Source: Cellulomonas terrae
GTDB taxonomy: Bacteria; Actinomycetota; Actinomycetes; Actinomycetales; Cellulomonadaceae
Assembly: GCF_007990265.1 (NCBI RefSeq)
Contig: NZ_BJWH01000005.1
Span: forward strand, 62,001 to 126,000
Reading direction: 5' to 3'
Length of the DNA stretch: 64,000 nt
The position numbers and the translations under genes were made by a program. The notes beneath the pieces are model-generated. The model was not told the origin of the DNA, searched no databases, and was given only the letters and a program-made list of their open reading frames with translations. Below are positions 50,715-60,301 of the stretch, piece after piece. Position 1 is the first letter of the stretch; each line of letters opens with the position of its first letter.

Positions 50715-50742
50715 GCGCCGATCCTACGGATAGCGTGGAGAC
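50715..50742. promoter_or_regulatory. 28-bp divergent leaderless promoter pair
   Basis: Between the GTG of trmL (50714, minus) and the ATG of the aldo/keto reductase (50743, plus) lie two -10 boxes: TAGGAT (minus, 50726-50721) and TAGCGT (plus, 50731-50736), each six bases from its start codon and four bases apart. Each -35 region must lie inside the other gene. Confidence 0.6.
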
Positions 50743-51768
50743 ATGCCTTTTGCTGCCGACGGCACCCGCTACGACTCGATGACCTACCGCCGGACCGGCC
50801 GCAGCGGGCTGGACCTGCCCGCCCTGTCGCTCGGCCTGTGGCACAACTTCGGTGACACGACGCCGCTGGACACCCAGCGTGCGGTCCTGCGTCGCGCGTT
50901 CGACCTGGGCATCACGCACATCGACCTGGCGAACAACTACGGCCCGCCGTACGGCTCCGCGGAGGAGAACTTCGGCCGCATCCTCGCGTCCGACCTGCGC
51001 CCGTACCGCGACGAGCTGGTCATCTCGTCCAAGGCCGGGTACGACATGTGGCCCGGGCCGTACGGCGACGGCGGCTCGCGCAAGTACCTGCTGTCCTCGC
51101 TGGACCAGTCGCTGCGCCGCATCGGCGTGGACTACGTCGACATCTTCTACTCCCACCGCCCCGACCCGTCGGTGCCGGTCGAGGAGACGATGGGCGCCCT
51201 GCACACGGCCGTGACCAGCGGCAAGGCGCTCTACGCGGGCATCTCCAACTACTCCCCGGCGCAGACGCGGACCGCGCAGCAGGTGCTCGCCGACCTCGGC
51301 ACCCCGTTGCTCATCCACCAGCCGAGCTACTCGATGTTCAACCGCCACATCGAGAACGTCGCCGACGACCAGACGGAGAGCCTGCTCGACGTCGTCGGTG
51401 ACCTGGGGATCGGGACGATCGTGTTCTCCCCGCTCGCGCAGGGTCTGCTCACCGGGCGGTACCTGTCCGGCGACGTGCCCGCCGACTCGCGCGCCGCCGT
51501 CGGCCACTTCCTCAAGCCGTCGGCCCTGTCGGAGACGTACCTGTCCCGCGCACGTGCCCTGAACGAGATCGCGTCCGGCCGCGGGCAGTCGCTCGCGCAG
51601 CTGGCCCTGTCCTGGGTGCTGCGCGACGACCGCATCACGTCGGCGCTGGTCGGTGCGAGCTCGGTCGCGCAGCTGGAGGACAACGTCAAGGCCCTGAGCG
51701 CCCCGCCGCTCACAGCCGAGGAGATCGCCGCCATCGACCCGTACGCGGTCGACGGCACGGGCCGCTGA
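50743..51768 (+). CDS. Aldo/keto reductase (GprA/YghZ-like)
   Basis: 341 residues, a TIM-barrel NADPH-dependent reductase of the AKR14 type (L-glyceraldehyde-3-phosphate reductase YghZ). The N-terminus MTYRRTGRSGLDLPALSLGLWHNFGD and the catalytic tetrad elements are visible: DLANNYG (Asp and Tyr), ISSKAGYDMWPGPYG (Lys) and YSHRPDPSVPVEETM (His). It detoxifies methylglyoxal or reduces aldoses in related bacteria. ATG at 50743 close to a TAGCGT box. The gene ends 107 bp before the acetylxylan esterase stop; that gap holds the third palindrome. Confidence 0.92.
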   Translation: MPFAADGTRYDSMTYRRTGRSGLDLPALSLGLWHNFGDTTPLDTQRAVLRRAFDLGITHIDLANNYGPPYGSAEENFGRILASDLRPYRDELVISSKAGYDMWPGPYGDGGSRKYLLSSLDQSLRRIGVDYVDIFYSHRPDPSVPVEETMGALHTAVTSGKALYAGISNYSPAQTRTAQQVLADLGTPLLIHQPSYSMFNRHIENVADDQTESLLDVVGDLGIGTIVFSPLAQGLLTGRYLSGDVPADSRAAVGHFLKPSALSETYLSRARALNEIASGRGQSLAQLALSWVLRDDRITSALVGASSVAQLEDNVKALSAPPLTAEEIAAIDPYAVDGTGR

Positions 51769-51791
51769 GCCTGAGTCCGCCCACCCCGGCT

Positions 51792-51859
51792 CGAGAACGG
51801 TAGTTCGCGACGAGCGCAGCAGTTCGAACTGCCGCGCTCGTCGCACACTGCCGTTCTCG
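51792..51859. repeat. Dispersed palindromic element, copy 3 (bidirectional terminator candidate)
   Basis: A 68-base nested palindrome. Inner arms are 51807-51825 and 51826-51844 (19 bp, one mismatch, no loop). Outer arms are CGAGAACGG with TAGT (51792-51804) and its complement (51847-51859), again one mismatch. It lies between the convergent aldo/keto reductase and acetylxylan esterase genes and could end both transcripts. Confidence 0.8.
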
Positions 51860-51875
51860 CGGACGGGTTCGTGAG

Positions 51876-52901
51876 TCAGGCGCCGAGCCGGGTCGCCAGC
51901 CAGGTCAGCTGGCGGGCGGTGTGGTGGGCCTCGCCGCCCTCGTGGTGGTTGTACGGGTAGACCGCGATCTCCCGCTTCGCCGCGTAGGCGTTGTGGGCGG
52001 CGAAGACTGTCGACGGCGGGCAGACCGTGTCGCGCAGGCCCGTCGCGAAGAGTGCCGGGGCAGTCGCGCGGCGGGCGTGGTGGACGCCGTCGACGTACGA
52101 CAGGGTCCGGAGCACCTGGTCGGCCGCGCCGCGGTGAACGGCGAGGTACCGGACGACCTCGCCGTACGGGTCGGCGTCGGTGATCGCCAGGGCCCGCGGG
52201 ACGTCGCACAGGAACGGTGCGCTGACCATGACTGCGGCCAGGTCGGGCACCAGGCCGGCGACCGCGAGGGCGATCCCGCCGCCCTGGCTGTTCCCGACGA
52301 CGGCCACACCTGGCGCAGACGACTCGGACGGGCGGCCCGGACCCGCTGACGGGCGCGCCACGGGGCTGGTCGCCGCCGACGCCAGGGCACGCACGGCGTC
52401 GACGGCGCGGACGGCGTCGGTGAAGACGCGGCGGTAGTAGTACGTGGCGGGGTCGAGGATGCCGCGCGTGACGAAGCCCGGGGCGGCCGGTCCGGACCCG
52501 ACGGGGTCCGGGGTGACGCCGCCGGAGCCGTACTGGCCGCCCTGGCCGCGGGTGTCCATCAACAGGTGCGCGTACCCGGCGGCGGCCCAGGTCAGCCGCT
52601 CCTGCGGCAGCCCGCGACCACGCCCGTAGCCGAGGTACTCGACGACGGCCGGCAGGTCCGCGGCCACGCCGGCGGGCCGGGTGTACCAGGCGCGCACCGG
52701 CTGCCCGTCGAACCCGGCGAACGTCACGTCCCACGTGTCGACGAGCGTCAGCCCGGTCGCCACGGGCACCACGTCGACCAGCACGTCGTGGCCGCGGGCG
52801 GTGCCGACCGAGGACGCCCAGAACTCGTCGAAGTCGGGGGGCGCCGGGACGTCGGAGCGGTAGCGCTCGAGCTGGTCGAGCGGGAGGTCGAACAGGGCCA
52901 C
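51876..52901 (-). CDS. axeA: Acetylxylan esterase (CE7/AXE1 family)
   Basis: 341 residues of the CE7 alpha/beta-hydrolase family, which deacetylates xylo-oligosaccharides and cephalosporin C. MALFDLPLDQLERYRSDVPAPPDFDEFW is the standard start. GRGLPQERLTWAAAGYAHLLMDTRGQG holds the oxyanion region (with the RGQ signature), GNSQGGGIA the nucleophile Ser205, and YNHHEGGEAHH the C-terminal His. A 12-residue low-complexity insertion (SPVARPSAGPGRPSES) precedes the nucleophile strand. No signal peptide, so it acts on imported oligomers. The GTG at 52901 is two bases after the LacI stop, so the genes share a message. Confidence 0.93.
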   Translation of the reverse strand: MALFDLPLDQLERYRSDVPAPPDFDEFWASSVGTARGHDVLVDVVPVATGLTLVDTWDVTFAGFDGQPVRAWYTRPAGVAADLPAVVEYLGYGRGRGLPQERLTWAAAGYAHLLMDTRGQGGQYGSGGVTPDPVGSGPAAPGFVTRGILDPATYYYRRVFTDAVRAVDAVRALASAATSPVARPSAGPGRPSESSAPGVAVVGNSQGGGIALAVAGLVPDLAAVMVSAPFLCDVPRALAITDADPYGEVVRYLAVHRGAADQVLRTLSYVDGVHHARRATAPALFATGLRDTVCPPSTVFAAHNAYAAKREIAVYPYNHHEGGEAHHTARQLTWLATRLGA

Positions 52902-52903
52902 GG

Positions 52904-53992
52904 TCAGGACACCGTCGGCGGGGGTGCGGTGCTCTCGCGGATCACCAGCTCGGTGCCCAGCTCGATGCGCGGGTTGGTGGGTGCCTCGCCGCGGGCCATG
53001 CCGAGCACCATCCGGGTGGCGGTCGCGGCCATCTCGTAGAGCGGCTGATGGATGGTGGTGAGCGGGGGGCCGATCCACTCGGTGACGGGCAGGTCGTCGT
53101 AGCCGACGACGGACAGGTCCTGCGGCACCCGCAGACCGAGCTCTCGGGCGGCGCGGAGCACGCCGAGGGCCTGGAAGTCGGAGCCGGCGAAGATCGCGGT
53201 CGGCCGGTCGGGCCGGTCGAGCAGGTCCATGCCGTGCGTGTAGCCGCCGCCGACGAAGAAGTCGCCGTACCGGACCAGACCCGGGTCGACGGCGACGCCG
53301 GCCTCGTCGAGCGCGGTGCGGTACCCGTCGATGCGGGCACGGCTGCAGAGCACGTCGACCGGGCCGGAGACGACGGCGATCTTGCGGTGACCGAGTCCGA
53401 GCAGGTGTCGCGTGGCCGCCAGGCCACCCGCCCAGTTGGCGGAGCCCACGGTCGGGACGCCCGCGGGCTGCTCGCCGGCGGTGTCGACGACGACGAACGG
53501 GATCGACCGGGTCTCCAGCTGGCGGCGCTGCGCGGGGTCGAGGTCGGACAGGACGAGGATGACGCCGCGCGGGCGCCGGGCGAGCACGTCGTCCAGCCAC
53601 TCCTGGCGGGGCCGGTGCGCACCGCCCAGCTCGGAGAGCACGACCCCCAGCCGCTCGGGCCCGGCGACGGACTCGACGCCCTTGATGATCTGCACGGACC
53701 AGCCCGCGTCGAGCTCGTGGAAGACGAGGTCGAGGAGGCCCGGCCCGGTCTGGGCGCGGCCCCGGCGGCGGCGGTACTGGTGGCGGTCGATGACCTCCTC
53801 GACGCGCGCCCGGGTGACCGCGGCGACGTCCGTGCGGCCGTTGAGCACCTTGGAGACCGTCGGGATGGAGACGCCGGCCTCTTCGGCGATCAGGGCGATG
53901 GTCGCTGCGCTCCCGGTGCTCCCGGGGACCCCGGCGCCGGCCAGGTCCTCGTCGGTAACGGCGGCACCGTCGTCGGCGCTGGTGGTCGTCAT
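52904..53992 (-). CDS. LacI-family xylan/xyloside regulator (XylR/BxlR-like)
   Basis: 362 residues. A Thr/Ala/Gly-rich leader of about 30 residues precedes the HTH (TIALIAEEAGVSIPTVSKVLNGRTDVAAVTRARVEEV). The effector domain runs from LLDLVFHELDAGWSVQIIKGVES to HQPLYEMAATATRMVLG. The PTVSKVLNGRTDV helix is typical of actinobacterial XylR/BxlR proteins. It is coupled to acetylxylan esterase and divergent from the GH3-transporter operon. It should repress both until a xylo-oligosaccharide binds. The start at 53992 has no good ribosome site, so it is uncertain. Confidence 0.87.
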   Translation of the reverse strand: MTTTSADDGAAVTDEDLAGAGVPGSTGSAATIALIAEEAGVSIPTVSKVLNGRTDVAAVTRARVEEVIDRHQYRRRRGRAQTGPGLLDLVFHELDAGWSVQIIKGVESVAGPERLGVVLSELGGAHRPRQEWLDDVLARRPRGVILVLSDLDPAQRRQLETRSIPFVVVDTAGEQPAGVPTVGSANWAGGLAATRHLLGLGHRKIAVVSGPVDVLCSRARIDGYRTALDEAGVAVDPGLVRYGDFFVGGGYTHGMDLLDRPDRPTAIFAGSDFQALGVLRAARELGLRVPQDLSVVGYDDLPVTEWIGPPLTTIHQPLYEMAATATRMVLGMARGEAPTNPRIELGTELVIRESTAPPPTVS

Positions 53993-54105
53993 GGTGGGGC
54001 GTCCCGGTCTGCTCGTCGCAACTATCGGGCCGAACGTAGCACCCACCTGCGGCGCGGCCCAGCACCGTCCGCGGATCTCATCCGCTCCCCGACAGTGCTC
54101 CGAAT

Positions 54106-54119
54106 GAGAAACGTTTGCC
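54106..54119. promoter_or_regulatory. LacI-family operator, xylan locus, site 1
   Basis: GAGAAACGTTTGCC is centred on AAACGTTT and lies about midway between the LacI ATG (53992) and the GH3 ATG (54243). Its core differs from the AAGCGCTT sites in the rest of the window. Confidence 0.65.
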
Positions 54120-54178
54120 AAAGTTCCCGTCCTGATTGCCAGGCGCCACCGAGGCGCCTAGCGTCCGTCAGCGGCAGA

Positions 54179-54204
54179 TATCGACACCGCGGTCGATACT
54201 TTCG
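54179..54204. promoter_or_regulatory. Inverted repeat and XylR-like half-sites before GH3
   Basis: TATCGAC and GTCGATA form a perfect 7-bp inverted repeat spaced by six bases (54179-54198). It runs into CGATACTTTCG (54194-54204), one base off the CGAAACTTTCG motif described for actinobacterial xylan repressors. It lies about 40 bp before the GH3 start. Confidence 0.55.
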
Positions 54205-54242
54205 GCGCTCACAGGGCTGTGAGACGGGAGGTGGCAGGTCAC

Positions 54243-56545
54243 ATGACAGGACAGGAACACCGGCACGAGGCCCGGGTCGACGACCTGGTCGCCCGGATGA
54301 CCCTCGACGAGAAGCTCTCACAGCTGGTCGGCCTCTGGGTCGGGGCCGACGCGGGCGGCGCCGGCGTCGCCCCGCACCAGTCCGAGATGACCGACGACGG
54401 CCTGCGCTGGGCCGACGTCATCCGCGACGGGCTCGGCCAGCTGACCCGTCCGTACGGATCCGCACCGGTCGCCCCGGCCGCGGGCGCCCGGTCCCTCGCG
54501 GCGTCGCAGGCCGAGGTCGTCGGCGCGAACCGCTGGGGCATCCCCGCGCTCGTGCACGAGGAGTGCCTCGCGGGGTTCGCCGCCTGGGGCGCGACCGCCT
54601 ACCCGGTCCCGCTGTCCTGGGGCGCGAGCTTCGACCCCGAGCTGGTCGAGGAGATGGCAGCCCGGATCGGGACGTCGATGCACGCCGCGGGCGTGCACCA
54701 GGGGCTCGCGCCCGTGCTCGACGTGACGCGGGACTACCGCTGGGGCCGGACCGAGGAGACCATCGGCGAGGACCCCTACCTCGTCGGCACCGTCGGCACC
54801 GCCTACGTCCGCGGGCTCCAGGGAGCGGGCGTCGTCGCGACGCTGAAGCACTTCGCCGGCTACTCGGTCAGCCGCGCGGGACGCAACCTCGCACCCGTCT
54901 CGATCGGTCCGCGTGAGCTCGCCGACGTCGTCCTGCCCCCGTTCGAGATGGCGGTCCGCGAGGGCGGCGCGCAGTCCGTCATGCACTCCTACGCCGAGCT
55001 CGACGGCGTCCCGTCGGCGGCGGACAGCACCCTGCTCACCACGATCCTGCGCGACCGGTGGGGGTTCACCGGGACGGTCGTCGCGGACTACTTCGGCATC
55101 CGGTTCCTGCAGACGCTGCACGGCGTCGCGGGCTCCGAGGGGGAGGCGGCCGGGCTGGCGCTCGCGGCCGGGGTCGACGTCGAGCTGCCCAGCGTGCACT
55201 GCTACGGCGAGCCGCTGCGGGAAGCCCTGGCCCGCGGCGAGGTGGACGAGGGTCTGGTGGACCGGGCCCTGCGCCGGGTGCTGACGCAGAAGGCCGAGCT
55301 CGGCCTGCTGGACGCCGACTGGTCGCCCGTCGCCGACCCGGACCTCGACCTGGACGACGAGGGCAGCCGCGACGTCGCGCTCCGGCTGGCCCGCGAGGCG
55401 ATCGTCCTGCTGACCAACCGGGACCGGACCCTCCCGCTACGGCCCGGCGCGCGGGTCGCGCTCGTCGGCCCCCTCGCGGACGACCCGATGGCGATGCTCG
55501 GCTGCTACTCGTTCCCCGCGCACGTCGGCGTGCACCACCCGGAGCACGGGCTCGGCATCGAGATCCCGACGCTCCTGGACGCGCTGCGCAGCACGCACCC
55601 GACGGTCACCCACACCCGCGGGTGCGACGTCACCGACCCCGACCGCACGGGGTTCGACGCCGCCGTCGCGGCCGCGCGGGACGCGGACGTGTGCGTCGTC
55701 GCGGTCGGCGACCGGGCCGGGCTGTTCGGCCGCGGCACGTCCGGCGAGGGGTGCGACGCCACCGACCTGCACCTGCCGGGCGTCCAGGCCGACCTGGTCC
55801 GGGCGGTGCTCGGCGCGGGGACGCCGGTCGTGCTGGTGCTGCTCACCGGGCGCCCCTACGCGCTCGGGTCGCTGGCCGACGACGCGGCGGCCGTCGTGCA
55901 GGCGTTCTTCCCCGGCCAGCTCGGCGGGCAGGCGCTCGCGGACGTGCTCACGGGTGCGGTGTCGCCGTCGGGCCGCCTGCCGGTCAGCCTCCCCGCCGAC
56001 GCCTCCGGGCAGCCCGGCACCTACCTGTCCGCGCCGCTGGGCCGACGCACGAGTGTCTCGTCGGTGGACCCGACGGCCGCGTTCCCGTTCGGCCACGGCC
56101 TGTCGTACACGTCGTTCTCCTGGTCCGCCCGCGCCACCAGCGAGGAGTGGGCGGTCGACGGGGACGCCGAGGTCGAGGTGCTCGTCACCAACACGGGGGA
56201 CCGCGCGGGCGCGGACGTCGTGCAGCTCTACCTGCACGACCCGGTGGCGCAGGTGACGCGGCCCGTCGTGCGGCTCGTCGGGTACGCCCGCGTGGAGCTC
56301 GCCCCCGCGGAGTCGGCGCTCGTCACGTTCGTCGTGCCGGCCGACGTCACCGCCTTCACGGGCAGGTTCGGCGCGCGCGTCGTCGAGCCGGGGGACGTCG
56401 AGCTGCGGGTCGCGCGGTCCAGCGCCGACGACAGCGACGCGCTCGCCCTGCGTCTCGTCGGCGACCTGCGGACCGTCGACCACACGCGACGGCTGACCAC
56501 CGCGGTGTCCGTCGTGCCGCTGCACGCGCTGGAGGTGACCCGCGC

Positions 56546-56549
<4 letters not shown>
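54243..56549 (+). CDS. GH3 beta-xylosidase/beta-glucosidase
   Basis: 768 residues without a signal peptide. The catalytic TIM barrel contains LVHEECLAGFAAWGATAYPVPLSWGASFDPELVE, KHFAGYSVSRAGRN and the nucleophile Asp282 in FTGTVVADYFG. An alpha/beta sandwich and a C-terminal fibronectin-III-like domain (LPVSLPADASGQPGTY onward) complete the family. Sequence features and operon context favour a beta-xylosidase. The ATG at 54243 has AGG sites upstream; an in-frame GTG at 54219 is possible. First gene of the xylan transport operon; its stop overlaps the permease ATG. Confidence 0.92.
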
Positions 56550-57579
<1,030 letters not shown>

Positions 57580-57583
<4 letters not shown>

Positions 57584-58485
57584 CCGACATCGCCCTCCCG
57601 AGGAGCACCGGCGTCAAGGACAGCCGCGGCTACCGCACCTTCCGCTGGGTCAACGCGGCGGTCCTCATCATCGTGGCCGCCCTCGTCCTGTACCCGTTCG
57701 TCAACATCGTCGCCCAGGCGTTCAGCTCGGAGGGCTACATCAACTCGGGACAGGTCAACCTGGTCCCGCGCGGGTTCAACCTCACCACGTTCCAGGTGGT
57801 GCTCGGGGACTCGATGTTCTGGCGCAACTACCGCAACACCGTCGAGTACACGGTGGTCGCCACCGCCATCGCGATGGCCCTCACCACCACGTACGCGTAC
57901 GCCCTGTCCAAGCACCACCTCAAGGGGCGCAAGTTCTTCATCGGCGTCGCCGTCGCCACCATGTTCTTCAACGGCGGGCTCATCCCGAACTACATCCTCA
58001 TCAGCCAGCTCGGCTTCCGGAACACCCTGTGGGCGATCGTCCTGCCCAACGCCATCAGCATCTTCAACCTGCTGGTGATGAAGTCGTTCTTCGAGAACTT
58101 CCCGAGCGAGCTCGAGGAGGCCGCCTCGATCGACGGCATGAGCACCTACGGCGTCTTCTTCAAGGTGGTGCTCCCGCTGAGCAAGGCCGTGGTGGCGACG
58201 ATGCTGCTGTTCTACGCGGTCTCGTTCTGGAACGGCTGGTTCGGCGCGTTCCTCTACATGGACGACCCGAACCTCTACCCGGTGACCGTGTACCTGCGCA
58301 ACCTCATGGCGGGCGTCACGGGCGGCACCTCGATCCAGGGCGGCGGCACGGACAACCTCACCCAGATCGGCGCCAACGTGCAGTCCGTGACCATGCTCCT
58401 CACGGTCCTGCCCATCATCTGCCTCTACCCGTTCCTCCAGAGGTACTTCGTGTCGGGCGTGATGCTCGGCGCGGTCAAGCAGTAA
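57580..58485 (+). CDS. ytcP: YtcP-family ABC transporter permease
   Basis: 301 residues, six helices beginning FRWVNAAVLIIVAALVLYPFVNIVAQAF. The EAA loop is LEEAASIDGMSTYGVFFKVVLPLS. This is the second membrane subunit of the LplA/LplB/YtcP importer and pairs with the preceding permease. The GTG at 57580 overlaps the lplB stop by four bases; a tandem GTG at 57577 is an alternative start. The stop precedes the binding-protein gene by 33 bp. Confidence 0.92.
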
Positions 58486-58518
58486 GCCCACACCCCCTAC
58501 TTCTCAACGAGGAGAATC

Positions 58519-60186
58519 ATGCGTTCAACCAGGAAGCGCGTCGGGGCGGCTGCGTCGGTCGCGGTGCTCGCGCTCACGCTCACCGCGGCGTGCTCGTCGG
58601 GCGGCGACCCGGCCGACGAGCCGTCGGCCAGCAGCAGCGGCATCCCCGACGCTCAGCGCGTCGGCGCCATGGAGGACTTCGCGGTCGGCACCGAGTTCGT
58701 CGCGACGGAGCCCGTCACGCTCGGCGTGCTCTACCGCGACCACCCGAACTACCCGCTGAACGAGGACTGGCTGTTCTTCTCCCACCTGGAGGAGAACAAC
58801 TTGGTCAGCTTCGACCTGACGAGCGCGCCGCTGTCGGACTGGGACGCCAAGAAGTCGCTGATCATCAGCGCCGGTGACGCGCCCGACCTGATCCCCGTGA
58901 CGTACCCGGGTCAGGAGACGCAGTTCGTGTCCGGCGGTGCGCTGCTGCCGATCAGCGACTACGTGCAGTACATGCCGAACTTCCAGCAGCGGATCGAGGA
59001 CTGGGACCTCCAGCCGTACATCGACAACCTCAAGCAGGCCGACGGCAAGTACTACATGCTCCCGGGCCTGTACGAGTCGCCGCAGCCGCAGTACTCCATC
59101 GCGATCCGCCAGGACGTGTGGGAGAACGCGGGGATCACCGAGGACCCGCAGACGTGGGACGACCTGCGGGACGACCTCGAGACGATCAAGGCCGCGAACC
59201 CGGGCGTCTGGCCGATGTCCGACCGCTGGTCCACGACGAACAACAGCCCGCTCGGCGCGACCCTGAACCTGGCGGCGCCGAACTTCGGCACGGTCGCCGG
59301 CTGGGGCTTCGGCAACGGCCTCGTGTACGACGAGGACTCCGCGACGTTCTCCTACGCGGCGTCGTCCGACGGCTACAAGGAGCTCGTCTCGTACTTCGCC
59401 TCGCTCGTCGAGGACGGCCTGCTCGACCCGGAGTCGGTCACCCAGGACGACGACACCGCGAAGCAGAAGTTCGGCAGCGGCCAGTCCCTGGCGATCTCGG
59501 GCAACACCCAGGAGATCACCAGCTACGCGAAGACCTTCACCGACGCGGGCAACACCGACGCGCAGGTCCACCTGATCCGCGTGCCCGAGGGCCCTGCGGG
59601 AGACAACGTCGCGTCGGGCAGCCGGGTCGCGTCGGGCTTCATGATCTCGTCGGAGGCGGCGGAGAAGCCGCACTTCCTCGCCCTCCTGCAGTTCGTCGAC
59701 TGGCTGTACTACTCCGACGGCGGTCTCGAGTACGCCAAGTACGGCGTCGAGGGCACCACGTTCACCAAGGACGGCGAGACCCGCACCCTGGCGGCCGACG
59801 TCGACTGGAACGGCGTCAACCCCGCCGGCACCAAGAAGCTCAACGCCGACCTCGGGTTCAGCAACGGCGTGTGGATGCTGGCCAACGGCACGACGGACGA
59901 CCTGATCCGCGGTCTGAACACCGCGGCGACGAACGAGTTCATCGACGCCATGGCGGACAAGACCGAGCTGCCGCTGGTCCCGTCCGCGCCCCTGGACGAG
60001 ATGCAGCAGGAGCAGATCACGCTCTGGCAGGCCGCGCTCAACGACTCGGTCACGCAGAACACGGCCGCGTTCATCCTCGGTCAGCGCCCGCTGTCCGAGT
60101 GGGACGACTGGCTGACCGAGCTCAAGGGGCTCAACGTCGACCAGTACGTCGACACGTTCAACCAGGCGCTCGCCGCCAAGGGCTGA
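58519..60186 (+). CDS. lplA: LplA-family sugar-binding lipoprotein
   Basis: 555 residues. A lipoprotein signal peptide with lipobox LTAAC (Cys25) anchors it to the outside of the membrane. The rest is a family 1 extracellular solute-binding protein of the large LplA type (about 500-550 residues rather than 400): PVTLGVLYRDHPNYPLNEDWLFF, IRQDVWENAGITEDPQTWDDL and LQFVDWLYYSDGGLEYAKYGVEG. It captures oligosaccharides, probably aldouronates from glucuronoxylan, for the LplB/YtcP pair. ATG with ACGAGGAG upstream. A strong hairpin follows its stop. Confidence 0.93.
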   Translation: MRSTRKRVGAAASVAVLALTLTAACSSGGDPADEPSASSSGIPDAQRVGAMEDFAVGTEFVATEPVTLGVLYRDHPNYPLNEDWLFFSHLEENNLVSFDLTSAPLSDWDAKKSLIISAGDAPDLIPVTYPGQETQFVSGGALLPISDYVQYMPNFQQRIEDWDLQPYIDNLKQADGKYYMLPGLYESPQPQYSIAIRQDVWENAGITEDPQTWDDLRDDLETIKAANPGVWPMSDRWSTTNNSPLGATLNLAAPNFGTVAGWGFGNGLVYDEDSATFSYAASSDGYKELVSYFASLVEDGLLDPESVTQDDDTAKQKFGSGQSLAISGNTQEITSYAKTFTDAGNTDAQVHLIRVPEGPAGDNVASGSRVASGFMISSEAAEKPHFLALLQFVDWLYYSDGGLEYAKYGVEGTTFTKDGETRTLAADVDWNGVNPAGTKKLNADLGFSNGVWMLANGTTDDLIRGLNTAATNEFIDAMADKTELPLVPSAPLDEMQQEQITLWQAALNDSVTQNTAAFILGQRPLSEWDDWLTELKGLNVDQYVDTFNQALAAKG

Positions 60187-60196
60187 GCACACCGGT

Positions 60197-60221
60197 CGGC
60201 CCCGCGTGCTGCGCGGGGCCG
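60197..60221. terminator. Hairpin between the binding-protein and GH39 genes
   Basis: A perfect 10-bp stem, CGGCCCCGCG with CGCGGGGCCG, and a five-base TGCTG loop, ending 81 bp before the GH39 start and 10 bp after the lplA stop. Likely a partial terminator or mRNA 3' end stabiliser that raises binding-protein expression over downstream genes. Confidence 0.6.
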
Positions 60222-60301
60222 GCCCCGACCATCTGACCGGCCGCGTCGTCGCCGTCGGTGACACCCTGACCCCGTCCCCCAACGGAGGTGCTCGTCCTCT
60301 C

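Noticed and set aside
48613..52734. A minus-strand open frame of 1,373 codons across GH64, trmL, aldo/keto reductase and esterase genes
   Set aside because: It runs opposite or out of frame to four well-supported genes and is Arg/Pro/Gly/Val low-complexity, as expected of a GC-rich shadow frame; it has no domain motifs.
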